Positions 39,301 through 50,835 are shown, numbered from the stretch's first letter. The stretch is DNA of 64,000 nt from Alligator mississippiensis (GCF_030867095.1 NC_081835.1:20282501-20346500), one strand, 5' to 3'. Numbers and translations are program-made. Notes: generated by a model not told the origin, from the letters alone.

Positions 39301-40916
39301 CCTCATCTCAAGAGTCTCTAGGTCACTGCACTGTATTTTAAGAGTCTTAGTGGAGAGTTCTGATAGGGCTGCACACAGTGCCATATTAACAAGTTTCAAT
39401 GGTTATCGAAGAAGCCTTTAAAAAATACATTCAGCCAGTTATTTTTTTTTCCTCAGTCCTCTCTCTTTATCCTCAAATCAATCAATCTGCACAGTTCTTG
39501 CCGCTCATCACTAGGCCAGAGGGGAGAGTTCTCGGCGTGAGACTGGCACTTCTGAGCTGGGCAGGCGCCTCTGGGACCTACTGTAGCAGGGGCAGGGAGT
39601 GCAGAAGTTCTGACTGACAGTCCTGCTGCCACACAGCAAAAAGGACAAACAGGAAAAAAAGGGGGGAACCAACTAGCATATGACTTTTGGCTTTATCCTG
39701 GAAAAAACAACAGAGATGGACCGAATGAGGCCCCTTACCCTAGTCCCTCCCACGCTCCCCAAGAGACAAAAAGAGCCACACATACTGGTACAATTGTTCT
39801 ATTACAGTTCGTAAATATGTATAGAACATGTTTTCTTCAATTCCAGAAGAGCTTGGTGTGCAATCAGGCAATATAAATTTTGAAACATCTTCAAAGTCTT
39901 CCTCTGATCTTACAATAATTATAATGTCAAACTTAGGTCACCCTTACTCAGTACTTACAGCTAATATACTTTAGAAAGCAATCCCAAATTAATAAGTGCT
40001 TCAGATATATTTTACCCATTAATCATCAGGCAGTAGTTACGGGGATATCCACAATGAGTAAAACAATTTTGGCTACCTAATGTAATGCTTGAGAACTGGA
40101 ATTTCCATTCCTGCATGCTATCTGAACCCAACCTCATCACAGCTGCTGGCCCCTTGCCTACCTAAACACCAAACTGTCTCTTCCTTGAGGGCAGAAACAC
40201 ATTATAAACGTTTAACAAAGTACTATTCAACTTTCTTTGCTATACTGACATTCAGTGAGTGATGGTGATTAAAATGAGTGTGTCAGAGGACAATCCAAAA
40301 AAACAATACAGCTAACTTACACAAGACACAGTCGAGAAATCTTACCCAGCCCCTGAAAATGAATCAAACAAAAGGCAACAAATAAAAAAAGAAAAGAAAA
40401 AAAAAAATCAGAAATCAAAGCACAGAATTACTGAGAACATGTACAAGCTGTCAGCTACTTACCTGTCCCTAAAGGAGATATATGGGCTGTCACCAGCAGA
40501 GCTGCTCTACTCTAATGCTGTTAGTCAGCCCAAAGACCAACTGGCAAGCATCGCCACCCCTGCATCTCCACAGCCTGCCTCAGACAACATCAAAATACAT
40601 GAAAAGAAAACCCCTAAAATCTCTTCAGCACAAAGAGATTTTAGAGAACAGAGAGCACACACTTGTATTTACAGAAGGAAAAAGCCCAACCCCTTTTAAG
40701 GTTTGGTAACCTACCTTCATACTGAGGAGTGAATTTACGCATTTCTGTTGGGAGAGTCTCATAAAACTGGTGTTCCCTCTGGATGAGGGGTTTACAGATG
40801 GTCTTGTCATTAAACCGGAGGACACAGGAGTGACCCCCAACCTGGTGGACAAAAGGCTCGAGCAGGACTCCCTTGGAATAGTGCTCCACTTCCATAGCTC
40901 CAAATGCTGGGCTCAT
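32874..40916 (-). CDS. IP6K2: Inositol hexakisphosphate kinase 2, five coding exons
   Basis: This enzyme transfers the ATP gamma-phosphate to InsP6 to make the pyrophosphate 5-InsP7, mainly in the nucleus and cytosol. Known roles of the family include apoptosis and phosphate/energy signalling. Coding segments in transcript order are 40916-40715, 38528-38306, 37093-36918, 35766-35591 and 33371-32874. Every junction is GT-AG and frame is kept, giving 424 residues (human 426). Visible motifs are the inositol-binding PCVLDLKMG (residues 215-223), SSSLL (327-331), and MIDF (379-382) with the metal-binding Asp381. An acidic Ser/Asp/Glu stretch lies at about 345-362. The N-terminus (MSPAFGAM) and C-terminus (GLQNLIDI then ESSE) match IP6K2; as I remember it, IP6K1 ends differently. 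An in-frame TAA five codons upstream (40929-40931) fixes the start. I see no disruption, so the gene looks functional. Confidence 0.96.
33916..33936 (+). repeat. (TTTA)n microsatellite
   Basis: Five tandem TTTA units in intron 5 of IP6K2. Confidence 0.85.
34464..34757. mobile_element. hAT-type MITE with perfect 8-bp TSD, IP6K2 intron 5
   Basis: The ends are CAGGGGTTCTCAATCCC and GGGAACCCCTG. Flanking CTCTAAGC at 34456-34463 and 34758-34765 is identical, proving a single insertion. It is 294 bp long, GC-rich, and lies between exons 6 and 5. Confidence 0.88.
35591..35766 (-). CDS. IP6K2: IP6K2 exon 5: residues 201-259, PDKG motif
   Basis: The acceptor ends GTTAG with AG at 35768-35767; the donor is CATGCAG then GTGAGT with GT at 35590-35589. 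The exon is 176 nt and ends in phase 0. It carries the PxxxDxKxG signature as PCVLDLKMG (residues 215-223), which binds the inositol phosphate and is essential for catalysis in the family. [17 protein letters not shown] follows it. Confidence 0.95.
35990..36115 (+). repeat. MIR-like SINE remnant in IP6K2 intron 4
   Basis: The series GGTTCAGTGAATGTC, AACTTGGGAAAGACATTTAA, CTTCAGTTCCTTATCTGTAA, AGCAGGGCAACA follows the MIR core and 3' region. It is an ancient amniote-wide family. Confidence 0.65.
36918..37093 (-). CDS. IP6K2: IP6K2 exon 4: residues 142-201
   Basis: The acceptor TTTTCTAG has AG at 37095-37094 and the donor GT is at 36917-36916; the exon is 176 nt. It encodes [16 protein letters not shown] and the block [20 protein letters not shown], diagnostic of the family. 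A hAT-type insertion at 37178-37634 begins only about 85 bp upstream of this acceptor in intron 3, close to the branch-point region, without damaging the exon. Confidence 0.94.
37178..37634. mobile_element. hAT-type element in IP6K2 intron 3
   Basis: The ends are CAGTGTTTCTCAACC and GGTTGAGAAACTATG, inverted. Flanking TTCTAGAT and TTCTAGGT match at 7 of 8 bases. It is 457 bp with no coding capacity. It begins about 85 bp upstream of the exon 4 acceptor. Confidence 0.8.
38306..38528 (-). CDS. IP6K2: IP6K2 exon 3: residues 68-142
   Basis: The acceptor TTTTTTTCCTCAG has AG at 38530-38529. The split Gly68 codon is completed and the protein continues [15 protein letters not shown], the start of the kinase N-lobe. 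The exon ends within RKEEKMK plus the first two bases of Ser142, with the donor GT at 38305-38304. Its length is 223 nt. The LLRW and [11 protein letters not shown] blocks are typical of IP6K2. Confidence 0.94.
39179..39625 (-). other. IP6K2: Candidate alternative 3'-terminal exon of IP6K2
   Basis: Within intron 2, a long pyrimidine tract on the minus strand leads to GGCAGCAG, giving two tandem acceptors (exon start 39625 or 39622). Joined to exon 2 in phase 1, the frame stays open for about 56 codons and stops at TGA 39455-39453. The product would be about 123 residues: residues 1-67 of IP6K2 plus a novel tail (begins [10 protein letters not shown]) lacking all catalytic motifs. AATAAA follows at 39194-39189, then a 13-A run at 39178-39166. 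Short IP6K2 isoforms with alternative ends are known in mammals. The alternative reading is a retroposed 3' end, because the A-run is genomic. Confidence 0.45.
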
Positions 40917-41023
40917 CCTTGTAGCACATTAGACAGAACAAGGTGGCAGTGGTGAAGGCAGTTCAGAGGCAGAAGTCTCCAAAAATCTGTCTCCCAAAAA
41001 GCGTTTCCTCCAATTCAAAGAGT
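40715..41023 (-). CDS. IP6K2: IP6K2 exon 2: 5' UTR tail and residues 1-67
   Basis: The acceptor is a T-rich tract ending TTTTTAACAG with AG at 41025-41024. The 5' UTR part is 41023-40917, the ATG is at 40916-40914, and A at -3 gives an adequate Kozak context. It encodes residues 1-67 and the first base of Gly68, through the conserved [15 protein letters not shown] and [10 protein letters not shown] segments. The donor is GAAG then GTAGG with GT at 40714-40713, phase 1. Both the normal exon 3 and the candidate alternative terminal exon at 39625 would be in frame with it. Confidence 0.94.
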
Positions 41024-44000
41024 CTGTTAAAAACAAACAATAGAATCCCTTTGGTTAGACAGCCCTGTATTTCAAAGCCTGGATTGACCAAACCTAAGGT
41101 CAGGCAGCGAAGGAAGCCAAATGCAAAACACTCCTCTGGAAGCAGGAACAGAAAAGAGCCTTTCAGCTTGAAGCACTGAAGCAAATAAGAGTGAGGTCAT
41201 AGACAGCACTGAAAAACAAGCCCACAAAGCCCACCCATCAAAGCCTCAGCCAATGAGGATTATATTTTGCTTCTGGGAAGGATCACCATGGAGGAGGGAA
41301 GGGAGGAGCTTCAACACAAAAGCGCAGGAGGTGAAACTACTGCTTCTCTCAGCTGTTCTGGCTGCCAACCCTCACAAGCATTTTCTTATCAAAGGTCCAC
41401 AGGGCAAACTCAAGATAAAACTCATGTTTTAAGCAGTTTTTGCTATACTCTTACTACATACTAAGCAGAATTCAACTACAAAGAAAAAGTTTTCTTTAAA
41501 TAAAAGTTACATGCAGTGGACTCTTACAGCACCACTGTAAATCTACCTATCCTTCCCCTTTTGTTTTGAAACAGCAAAACAATACAAATCATAAGACTTC
41601 CTTCTGTCTTACAATTTATTTTGAAACAGCAAAACAACCTACGAGAAGACACCTAAGAGCCACCAAATCAACAATTCATGCTTTCCAAAAGGAAACACTA
41701 CCCAAAATCCACCATGAACAGTTTTCTTCAAGTTCTTAAAAAACCCCAAAAAACCCCCAGATGTTTTACATGCTTCATTTTATCCTTGTATTAAGAGTGA
41801 TCATGGAATTAAAATCTTTCAGGTAAGTTAACTTTTAGTCTCAGTAAGCAATTTTCAAGTGTACTTTCTTGCAGAACTGAGGACAGACCACTTTTCATAC
41901 CCTTTCAAGACAGCTAAAATGACCACTAATAAAGTGAAATTATGATATTTAACATTTTGACAAAACTAAAAATAGACAAAACTGGTAATAGCTACCTATT
42001 ACCAAATTAGACTGTAATTTTAAACCAATCTCTAAATGATTAACTTTTGTATCTAAAACTGACCCGACATGTTTATTCGCCTGTGGTAAAGACTGAACGT
42101 GAACAACACCGCAACAACACAAAGTGTTCTAGGTCAGAGGGCTATTTTTGTTTGCCCTCCACAGATATTTAACAGCTTTATCCTACCTTTACAAGTGGAG
42201 AACTGCAGGCTTATAGCAATGACGGAAAGCTCTGACAAGTAGTGATGCTAACAGAGCTATAAGCACCCATAGTACTTTGCATGTAAAGCCATTCAAGCTG
42301 TTTATCTCCTTAATTCAATTAGCAAGAAACAATATGTCAACCTATTTAATTCGGACTCCTAGAAAAAACTCCTTTCTGTGAAGAACACTGCTAGTTGACC
42401 TGTCACACACCTACTACTAGATTTTGTACCAGGACAGAAATTAGAGTAACAACAAACAAACATTGTGGGCAATTCTATAGAAAGAAAAAAAAATGGAACA
42501 CCGTATGTAGTTTCCTAGGATGAAAGCTGCATTTCCAAAATTTGAATTATATTTTCACATGTAGGGACAAGGACTGCATGTGTTGCATTCCCAGTCTACA
42601 TGGATTTCCTAGTACTCTTTTTTTTAAACATATTATATCCACAAAATCTTTGGCCAAAAAGATCTGCATTAAAACAATACCAAGAACTGGAATTCAAACG
42701 TTTTAGCTGGACATATACACACATGAATTCAGAAATATTTTTTTTTTAGAAGTACCTTTCTTTAAGTGTGCTATAATGTAATTTTTTTCTCAAATCCTCT
42801 CAGGCACTTGTCCTCACCTAACCTCATGAAAATGATCCAATCTATTTCAGTAACATACTTATCCAGAAGATGGCGCACACAGTATTTTAAAATTAAAGCA
42901 AGAAAAGTAAACCACTTTTTTCTGCACTTATCTTACTGCAGTTTTTCCTAACTTTACAAAGGTATATTACTATATTGCCCTATACACAAAATTTATTAAT
43001 CAAGATTCACTTCATTTGTCAGTTATTGAAACTGAAAATATACTCTAAAGATCCACTTAAAAACATATCTCATGGCACTGTAGAAGGAGATTACAAGCAC
43101 AATGGAATGTGTTTTTAAAAGGATTAAGCCATAAACACTCTTGCACCAGCATAACAGCATCCACATTAAGGGGATACACTACTACTTTTAACTCAAGTTG
43201 TTTGCAATCCAAAACTGGTGCACACATCAAGCCTGCCAACTGCAGGACTGATACTGGCCTGGGGCTTTATGAAGCCATCACTTCATAAATGAAGCAAATG
43301 TAATTTGACTACAAGATGGTTCAGCTGGGAGAAAAAGAAAAAACACCCCCCTCCTTCCCTTGTCCTCTCATCCCTAGTGAGCTCATTAGTTCTTCAGTAT
43401 GACTTCACAACTTGTTTTCTTCCACATATTCCCATGGAGACCATAGGCTACTGGCACACCCAATTTAGAAATCTGTAGTCACTTGTGTATGAAGTTATCC
43501 AGGACACGGTTCAATGGGAAAAGAATGTTTCTTTTACTATAAAATCTGTAACAATACCACTAAGCTGAATGATGCCTCATCAAGTTATGTTCTCTCATAA
43601 CTGCTGTATTTGATGTGAGATTATAAAGACTCATTAATACTTCAGCAGCTTTGTCAAGGTGAGGCTCTATTATTTGCTCCTATGCAGATACTTGTAAAGA
43701 AAAAAAAAAAAGAAGAAAAAAAAGGGCCTATTTTGTATGTGTGAAAGGTCAATTTGTATCCTTCAGTTGCATGGGTGGGGGGGAAGGAAAAATGAAGGGA
43801 ACTTTTAAGCTGGTTCTCATTTGCTAACCTTCCACATTACTTTATTATTACCAAGGTTTAAATGAAGTCACAAGTACATTTTGCTCTTTTATAAAACTCT
43901 TGGTGAATCATCACTTTAGAAAGGTGCTAGACTTAACAAACCAGCTTTCAAAAGCCTAAGACACATTGAAAATGGAGAACATTACTGCTACAGCTATACC

Positions 44001-44516
44001 ATTATAATTATATGGTGGTATAACTCCATGTGTGGCCACTTAACAGCATTACCAACACATTCTTGTTCTGAGTTAATATAAATTACTTCAGAAGCAAATT
44101 AAACTGAGCTAGAAAAAAAAAAGGTAGGCTTATCCCAAAAAGAAAACAAACATCAAATGCCCATTCCAATTTTGTACCACTCAAAGCTGTCTAAATATTT
44201 TTATCTCACTCCCTGCCCACTCAACTCCTACCCTTATACCTCTGAGAAGTGACCAATAATAAAGAAAATGAATCCAAGTAAAGTTTGACCAAATACAAAA
44301 AGACTAGAGATGTGGGTTTGTGATGGAAGTGGCAATTCAAGCTTTGCTACCGGGGATACGCTACAGTACACAAGGATTATAAACTATTCCACATTAAAAG
44401 AGTTGGTTTGTTCTTTTGTTGTTTTTTTTTTTTTAACCAAGTCTCAGGACAAAAATATTAAAGTAAAGGCAAACTAAACTTAGGCATAATGACAACCTCT
44501 TCTATTACATTATGAT

Positions 44517-45172
44517 TAGGGGTGCACTGATAAAAATGTTGGGCCAATACTGATGGCTGACTACTGACAAGCCATATAGGCCCATACGGCCTGGAGAGCA
44601 GTGTCTGCTGGGGGGAAACAGCATGGAGGGCAGATTGAGGCCCTCATGGTGAGGGAGGGAGTGGGGCTGAGGCAGGTGCTTCCCAGCCGGGGTGGGGCAG
44701 GATGCTGGATGGAGCAGGCAGCTCATCCAAGGGGTGTGGGGGGGCAGCTCCCTGAACTGCATGCACCCCCAGGGAGGTGTGCGAGGGCAGGCTGCTGCTG
44801 CGCACTCGGGGCCAAGGTTGCACCAGCCTCTTCCCAGTGAGTGCAATCAGGCCAGGTAGCAGCAGCACTGGGAGGCAGGCTGTATGGGGACTACAGCCAC
44901 TCCAGAAATTTGCCAAAGGACCCCCTTCCAGCACCACTGCCCACCCAGCTCAGCCCAAGCACAGCTACTGGGGAGAGGCTGGCACGGCACGTGCCCCAAG
45001 CGTACAACAGCTGCCTGCCCTTACCCCATGCTCCCCATGCCTCCCCGGAGTGCACACAGTGGCAGGACATGTCCCCCCTCCCAACCCCTCTGCCCCAGCC
45101 CCACTCATTCCCTCACCCTGCAGGCCTTAATCTACACTCCCCACCCCCTGCATACATATGACTTTTATCATA
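44517..45172. mobile_element. GC-rich-core DNA transposon, copy 1
   Basis: The left end TAGGGGTGCACTGATAAAAA, then TGTTGGGCCAATAC, is matched in inverse at the right end of the element at 51050-52251. The interior shares the blocks CAGCTCATC and TTCCAGCACCACTG with that copy. The right end is eroded (near CTTTTATCATAC), and no duplication is visible. Confidence 0.6.
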
Positions 45173-45405
45173 CATAAGACAGTTCCACCTGGCCCAGGCT
45201 CCTCTGTTTCCAGGAGACATCATGCACAGCCAGATCAGGAAGGGCTGCAGCAACAGTAGGCTCTCCTGTCTCCGTAAGGCTTATCAGATAACCCTAATAG
45301 AGAAGAAGTGTATGCTTGTACCACAGCACAGCACAGCAATGTGGTCTGGCTAACCACATTGGAAGGAGTACTCCAGAGCCACTGGAGTTAACTGAAGCAC
45401 CACAA

Positions 45406-45489
45406 CAGTGGTTCTCAACCGAGGGTTGCACCAAATTCAAAGAAGTTGTGGAGTGGCACCCTGAATCTAAAAAAGGGTGAGAAACACTG
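45406..45489. mobile_element. Very short hAT-like MITE
   Basis: CAGTGGTTCTCAACC at the left and GGGTGAGAAACACTG at the right are inverted copies of hAT ends within 84 bp. The flanks do not show a matching duplication, so it may be an internally deleted or rearranged copy. Confidence 0.55.
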
Positions 45490-45829
45490 CTTTAAGGCCA
45501 CAGCAACTCAGCCTGGATTTAGAAATAGCCACAATGGATTCCTTAGAGACAGCATAAAAATACCTGTACTATTACCCATTCCAAACTATTCAGACTTTTT
45601 TGTTTCAGTGCTTAAAAAACGCTGAAAGTTATCAACTTCCATGTAATCTAATCAAAGTGTTATCAAAGTTTTACAAAATCAAAAGCAATGGCTATGTTTA
45701 CAGGTCAAATCCCAGAGATCACCACTGAAATCTCATGTTAAATTGACTGTGACAGTGCCAGCCTAAAAGGACAGTAATTAGGACAACAAGATTTGGTAAC
45801 AGAAATGCTTTTTTCCATATAAGGGCTTA

Positions 45830-46080
45830 TAGACTTCCATAGATTCCAGGGTCGGAAGGGACCTCAGTGGGCCATCTAGTCTGACCCCCTGTCCCTGGCA
45901 GGCAAGAAAAGGGTCACCAAGCCTGGGATCATGTGATCCCAGCCAGGTGCCCGTCCCATCTCCTCTTGAAGACCCCCAAGGATGGGGCAAGCACCACCTC
46001 CCTTGGAAGTCCATTCCAGATTCTGGCAACCCTGACTGTGAAGAACATTTTTCTAATGTCCAGTCTGAACCTACTCTTCA
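45830..46080 (-). mobile_element. CR1 3' fragment in IP6K2 intron 1
   Basis: CATAGATTCCAGGGTCGGAA followed by GGGACCTCAGTGGGCCATCT is a CR1 3' end on the minus strand, the same orientation as IP6K2. The text to about 46080 (CTTGGAAGTCCATTCCAGA and onward) matches the CR1 C-terminal region in reverse, parallel to the full copy at 13.7-13.9 kb. Confidence 0.8.
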
Positions 46081-46487
46081 ACACATTAGCAGCACAGTTT
46101 TTTGCATTGATTCAATCACAGAAAACAAATCACATATGATAAAGTGAAGAAGCTTGCATGAAGCTTTTAATCCAACTTCTCTTCCTAGGAGAATGAAGCC
46201 AGTGTATATCTGATTAACATTGAGGCAGTACTAGAAACAAACAAAATGTACCTTGGCCAAGTTCAGGAATAAATAGAAGAATTTGCAACACAAGTGGCTG
46301 GTTTACATTTTGATGGGAACCCACATTAAACTTATTTTATAGCATTGTTTTAATAGTAATCCCCTACCCCCTCGAACATGAAGGAAGCTCACTCCTGGTT
46401 ATGGTTCTGAAGAGTTTTTGCCAAGTTTGGAACATTAATTCTGTTTGGGACTAATCTGTTTACAACCAAACACTATTTACTTAGACT

Positions 46488-46570
46488 AAGGGGTCCTCAA
46501 GTTCAGCTTGTGGACCAAATGCAGCCTGCAAACTCCTTTGATATGGTCTGCCATTCACAACTACCCCTCT
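46488..46570. mobile_element. Partial hAT-like end
   Basis: AAGGGGTCCTCAAGTTCAGC resembles one end of a hAT MITE and is followed by TGTGGACCAAATGCAGCCTG, a common interior. I see no second end. Confidence 0.35.
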
Positions 46571-47459
46571 GAATCCAGGACAAAACTCAATCCCCCCCCA
46601 AGTTCAGGTGCTAGAATGGAAAATGAGATTCCCCTTTAAACAATCCAGCCAAGTGTCTTAGGAGAAAACCCTGTAAAAAATGTGTTTATTTCTTGGCCTT
46701 CACAAAAGCAGCCCCACATCCATTACAAACAACTGCACTAGAGATAGAAAGAAAGTTGAAGCTCCTCTTCCACCACTTTTCTCTCCTAACTCCATATATC
46801 TAATTTAAAGTTATTATCAAAAGCAATTTAAGCTGTATTTCAGATGTTCTAAAAAAACAAACAAACAAAAAAAACTCAAGACAATTATGCTGAAGCTCAC
46901 CTCTATAACCCGAGGTCTCGGCAAACTCTTTAAAAGCAACTTTAAAACCCTACTTCCACAAACTTTTACATCAATACAGGAGAACACTGTATATTACGTT
47001 TTGGCAAAGAATAGCACTTATTGGTCTTCTTGGGCTCGTAGGAAATAACGCCAGTACAACCATGCACTGCAGGCACTGACCAACAGAAAACAAGCTATTT
47101 CCTTCTTGTAAGACAAAATCAGCTAATAAAACGTTTTGTACAAGTTTAATGAGTTTACTGCAAAAAAATTCAAGCATCTGCTGCTGGTTGAGAAAATAGG
47201 AAAGCAACCAAGTGAGAATAAAGGGGAGGTGCAGGTGCAGAATCTATTCATCTCAAGTTGCCTGCAGCATTTTCTTTAGCAATGTTTGTTTAGTGTCAGG
47301 AAGTGTATGAAACATTTTAGCAGTATGGAAATAAATTTAGTAAGCCTGATAGATATGGTTCACTTCAAAGGAAAATTCTGATTAAAATTATGGCCAAATC
47401 CTATGTTGCCTTTTTTGACAGGTGTATCTTCAGTGCTGCTGCTGTAGTTAGCTGTTTGG

Positions 47460-48534
47460 TAGGGCTGTGCAAAGCTTTGGTTGCAGATTCAATCTGGAGA
47501 ATTGGCCCAATTCAGCAACTGAATCCAAATCAAATTCAGATACCAATTAGAAAGTCCAAATTGAACTGGAAGCCTTTGAATCGATTCAGAAAAGATTCGG
47601 CACTGCTTCAGAGATTAGGCCATAGATTAAACAGGTAGCAGTCCTCACCACAATGGACAGCTGCCTCCAGTTGGTAAATCTGTTGTGGTGGGCTGAGGGG
47701 GGAAGGGAAGGGGAATGGGGGAGGGAGGGCTTGGGGCTAGGACAAGCTGCCCAGCCAGGGTGGGGAATGCAGGACCTGTGGAGGGAGGAGGGCAGGGGGG
47801 GCACAGGAGGTGGGATCGGCAGCACTGGAAGCAAGGGCTGTGCCCTGCTGATGCCTGCCCAGCCAGGGCATGAGTGGGGGGCACGATGCAGGCGCAGCAC
47901 TCTCTGGGCAGAAGAGGGCAAGCAGTAGAGGGGCTATGCCCTGCTCCCAATCCTGCTGTGCCTGCTCCCCCCCAGGCTTCCCGTCCCCCTCATCCCCACT
48001 AGGCACACAGCAGCAGGGCAGAAGCTCTGCTCCCAGCACTGATGTGGGTGCAGCAGCACTGGGAGCAGGGGCCACGCCCTGCTGCCTTGCCACCTTACAC
48101 CCAGAGTGAGCCATGCCTGCATCGTGCCCCCCCACTCCAGCTGGGGCAGTGGCAGCAGCGCAGAGCCCCCACACTCCCAGTGCTGCCGTGCCCACATCCC
48201 AGGCCCCCCACCCCCTTCCAAGTCCCGTGCTCTCCGCCCTGGCTGGGCAGCATGTCCCAGCCTCAGCCCCAATCCCTCCCTCCCCCACGCCCCTTCCCTT
48301 CCCGGCTCCACCCACCAGGACAAACTCAACAGCTGGAGGCAGCTGCATCCAGTATGGTGAGGACTGCTGCTTGTTTAGTCTATGGCTGAATCTCCAAAGC
48401 AGCACCAAATCTTCAGATCCGATTCAGCAGAATCAAATCGTGACAGTGATTCAAATCTCCAAATCAAATTGCTGTCCCTCTGAATCGACTGAATCCAAAT
48501 CCAAAGCAAATACTTGCCACTTTGTACAGGCCTA
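47460..48534. mobile_element. Long-TIR DNA transposon with 8-bp TSD
   Basis: The ends are TAGGGCTGTGCAAAG and CTTTGTACAGGCCTA. Flanking CTGTTTGG (47452-47459) and CTATTTGG (48535-48542) match at 7 of 8 bases. The inverted arms extend about 300 bp on each side (47460-47760 and 48230-48534), including many GATTCA/GAATC-type subterminal motifs and a GC-rich zone. No transposase is encoded, so it is a foldback-like non-autonomous hAT candidate. Confidence 0.75.
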
Positions 48535-49383
48535 CTATTTGGTTACTTGGCACGGGGATAAGGTGATCGGCTAACAATGTTTTTCAAAGCTGTCTTGTCA
48601 TAATGATGCCTATTATGAAATCTTGTAAAGGGAAGGTACTACGTAATTCCTATTAAATTCAAGAGTGACCTGGGGAAGTAAATGCTCTGCTCTCACATTT
48701 GTAATGTGTGCTCACCTGTGTGAGTGAGTGAGCAGTTTCACATCATTGTGTTAGTTTCCAAGGAGGTGGTATTAACTACCTTAATGAGGCTGGCTTAATT
48801 AGAGACAGAAAACCAAGACACAGAAGGTTAAATTTGCTGCTTCCCCTCCTATTGGCAGGGCTTGCAGAACTTATGTCAAATCAGTAAAGACGACTGCCTC
48901 CTGATGGTTAGATACTAATAATGAAAATTTTATGCAGAGCCATCTTCTTGTTGCATGGCTAGCAAATTATAACAAGACATTACTTCTAATGAATAAGCAA
49001 CAGGTACACTAATTTCATCTAAGAGTTGGATAACAGCTCATCTCAATTCTCTTCACACTTTCTAAAGTAAAAAGGAATACAGAATTCAGGATTTAAATGT
49101 ACATTGAAATTTACTCAGATTTCTTCACTTTTTTTTTTTTTTTTAAAGTAGTCTAAAAAAACCACACAAAAACAAAACCCAAAAACTAAGCAGGTGCTGA
49201 ACTAAAAAGATTAACTGCTGAGACAAAAAATAACTCTAGGTTGCCTAGTAGGCTTTTCAGTGAAGAACTTTTTCTTGGGAGAGGAGGGGGATATAAAGCA
49301 AGACTGTGCGCTGAAAATAATAAATGTTCTACACTTTGTTTTAGGAACCAGAGCAAGAAAACCATGATATCATATCTTTAAAC

Positions 49384-49672
49384 CAGTGATGCTCAACCTC
49401 CTGTGCTGACAGGCTGGATGAGTGGCATGGAACCAGTCCACTGCAGTGTCCTGTGGATGCAATCCAATGCACCAGCCCAACCCCCAATGGAGTGACCCCG
49501 CACACTGGCCCCAGGGCACACGAGCATTACCTAGTGCGCTGGACCCCATCATCTGGGCTACAGGCAGCAAGGGTATGGCAATTAACACCATCACAGCTCC
49601 CTTGCTGACAAGTTCTGGATCTGTCAGAAGCTCTGCAGGCTAAGCCCACAGGACAGATGTTGAGCACCACTG
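49384..49672. mobile_element. hAT-type MITE in IP6K2 intron 1
   Basis: The ends are CAGTGATGCTCAACC and GTTGAGCACCACTG, inverted. Flanking CTTTAAAC (49376-49383) and CTTTATAC (49673-49680) match at 7 of 8 bases. It is 289 bp with a GC-rich interior. Confidence 0.8.
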
Positions 49673-50069
49673 CTTTATACCTGGCAGAAAATTGTTTTCA
49701 TACACTTCTGTAACCTGACATTCTGTCACTTACTCTGCAGAATATACTATTCCAGGGTTCATGCTTCAACCACTGGCACTTGACAAGGTACTTCATAAAG
49801 TCTCTCTCAAACAGGAAGCAAAAAGCAACTGAAAAAATTACTGTGTGTTAAGATTTAGTTTTAAGATACTTATGCTCTGACCAGTAAAAGCATCTGTATT
49901 CTACTACTAATAGAAATCTACTATCAATCTTTTTATCCCTTGTCAACACAGCTGTTTCAAACCAAGATGTACGAAAGGGCACATTTGAATATCCTACATT
50001 CCATAAACATATTAATAAAACATCAACTGAAGAGGGTACAACACAAGACCTTCTCTCTGTTAAAAGATT

Positions 50070-50290
50070 GTCTAAAGGGTAGTGTCTGGGACTTGGAAAA
50101 CCTGGATACAAATCCCCACTCTATCACAGATTTTCCATAGGACAGTGAAAAGGGACAATCATCTGGCTTCTCTGGGCCTCAAATTCCCCTATTAATAAAA
50201 TGAAGAATCAATACTAGCTCTGGGGCTCATCAGGATATTGTGATGATAAATGCATAAAAGAATTTGCTCAGCTACTATTTAAATTAGACA
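50070..50290 (+). repeat. MIR SINE, near full length, IP6K2 intron 1
   Basis: GTGTCTGGGACTTGGAAAAC, TACAAATCCCCACTCTATCA, CTTCTCTGGGCCTCAAATTC and GTGATGATAAATGCATAAA are in MIR order, including the tRNA-derived head with a B-box-like sequence. Confidence 0.75.
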
Positions 50291-50835
50291 TATGTAAAAA
50301 AGTATGTTAATGCTCCTTTAAGACAAATTTTGATTTTTGAAGAAATCTTTCCCCTCCCTGCATACACACTGCAGGTGACAAAATAAACGATACCTTCTAA
50401 AAGTCTCTAGTTTTCATGGAGCCCAATCTAAGTACGAGATTAGACATGGTGGCTGTGTGTCAAAATCCAGACATTTTAAACAGGTAACATATCCACAATT
50501 ACTCACAAGCCAATGCTGCTAGCACTAACCAAGGCTTTTGATCAAGCAAAAGCCTGCATGAGGAACAGGACAGCTGTACATAGCTTCTTCACTGAAGTAA
50601 TCCACAAGTATGCAAGGCCTTTTTGGATACAACTCTTAACACCTGGTGCTTTTCAAGAGTTACTAGATATAGGCACTATAACAGTATACACACACATGTA
50701 AAATAGCCCATAAGAAAAATGTGATGTGCCATTCATGGTATTAACAGTCACCATACATTACCATTATTAAAATGAGTGTTGTCTAACTTGGTTCTTTTTT
50801 AATTTCACATCCTCCTTTGGAGATACAGCCTAAAT

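Noticed and set aside
39190..39399. Short minus-strand open frame starting [12 protein letters not shown]
   Set aside because: It lies in what would be the 3' UTR of the alternative exon and has no recognisable domain.
47737..48408. 223-codon minus-strand open frame
   Set aside because: Inside the long-TIR transposon; low complexity and mirrored by open frames on the other strand because the sequence is an inverted repeat.
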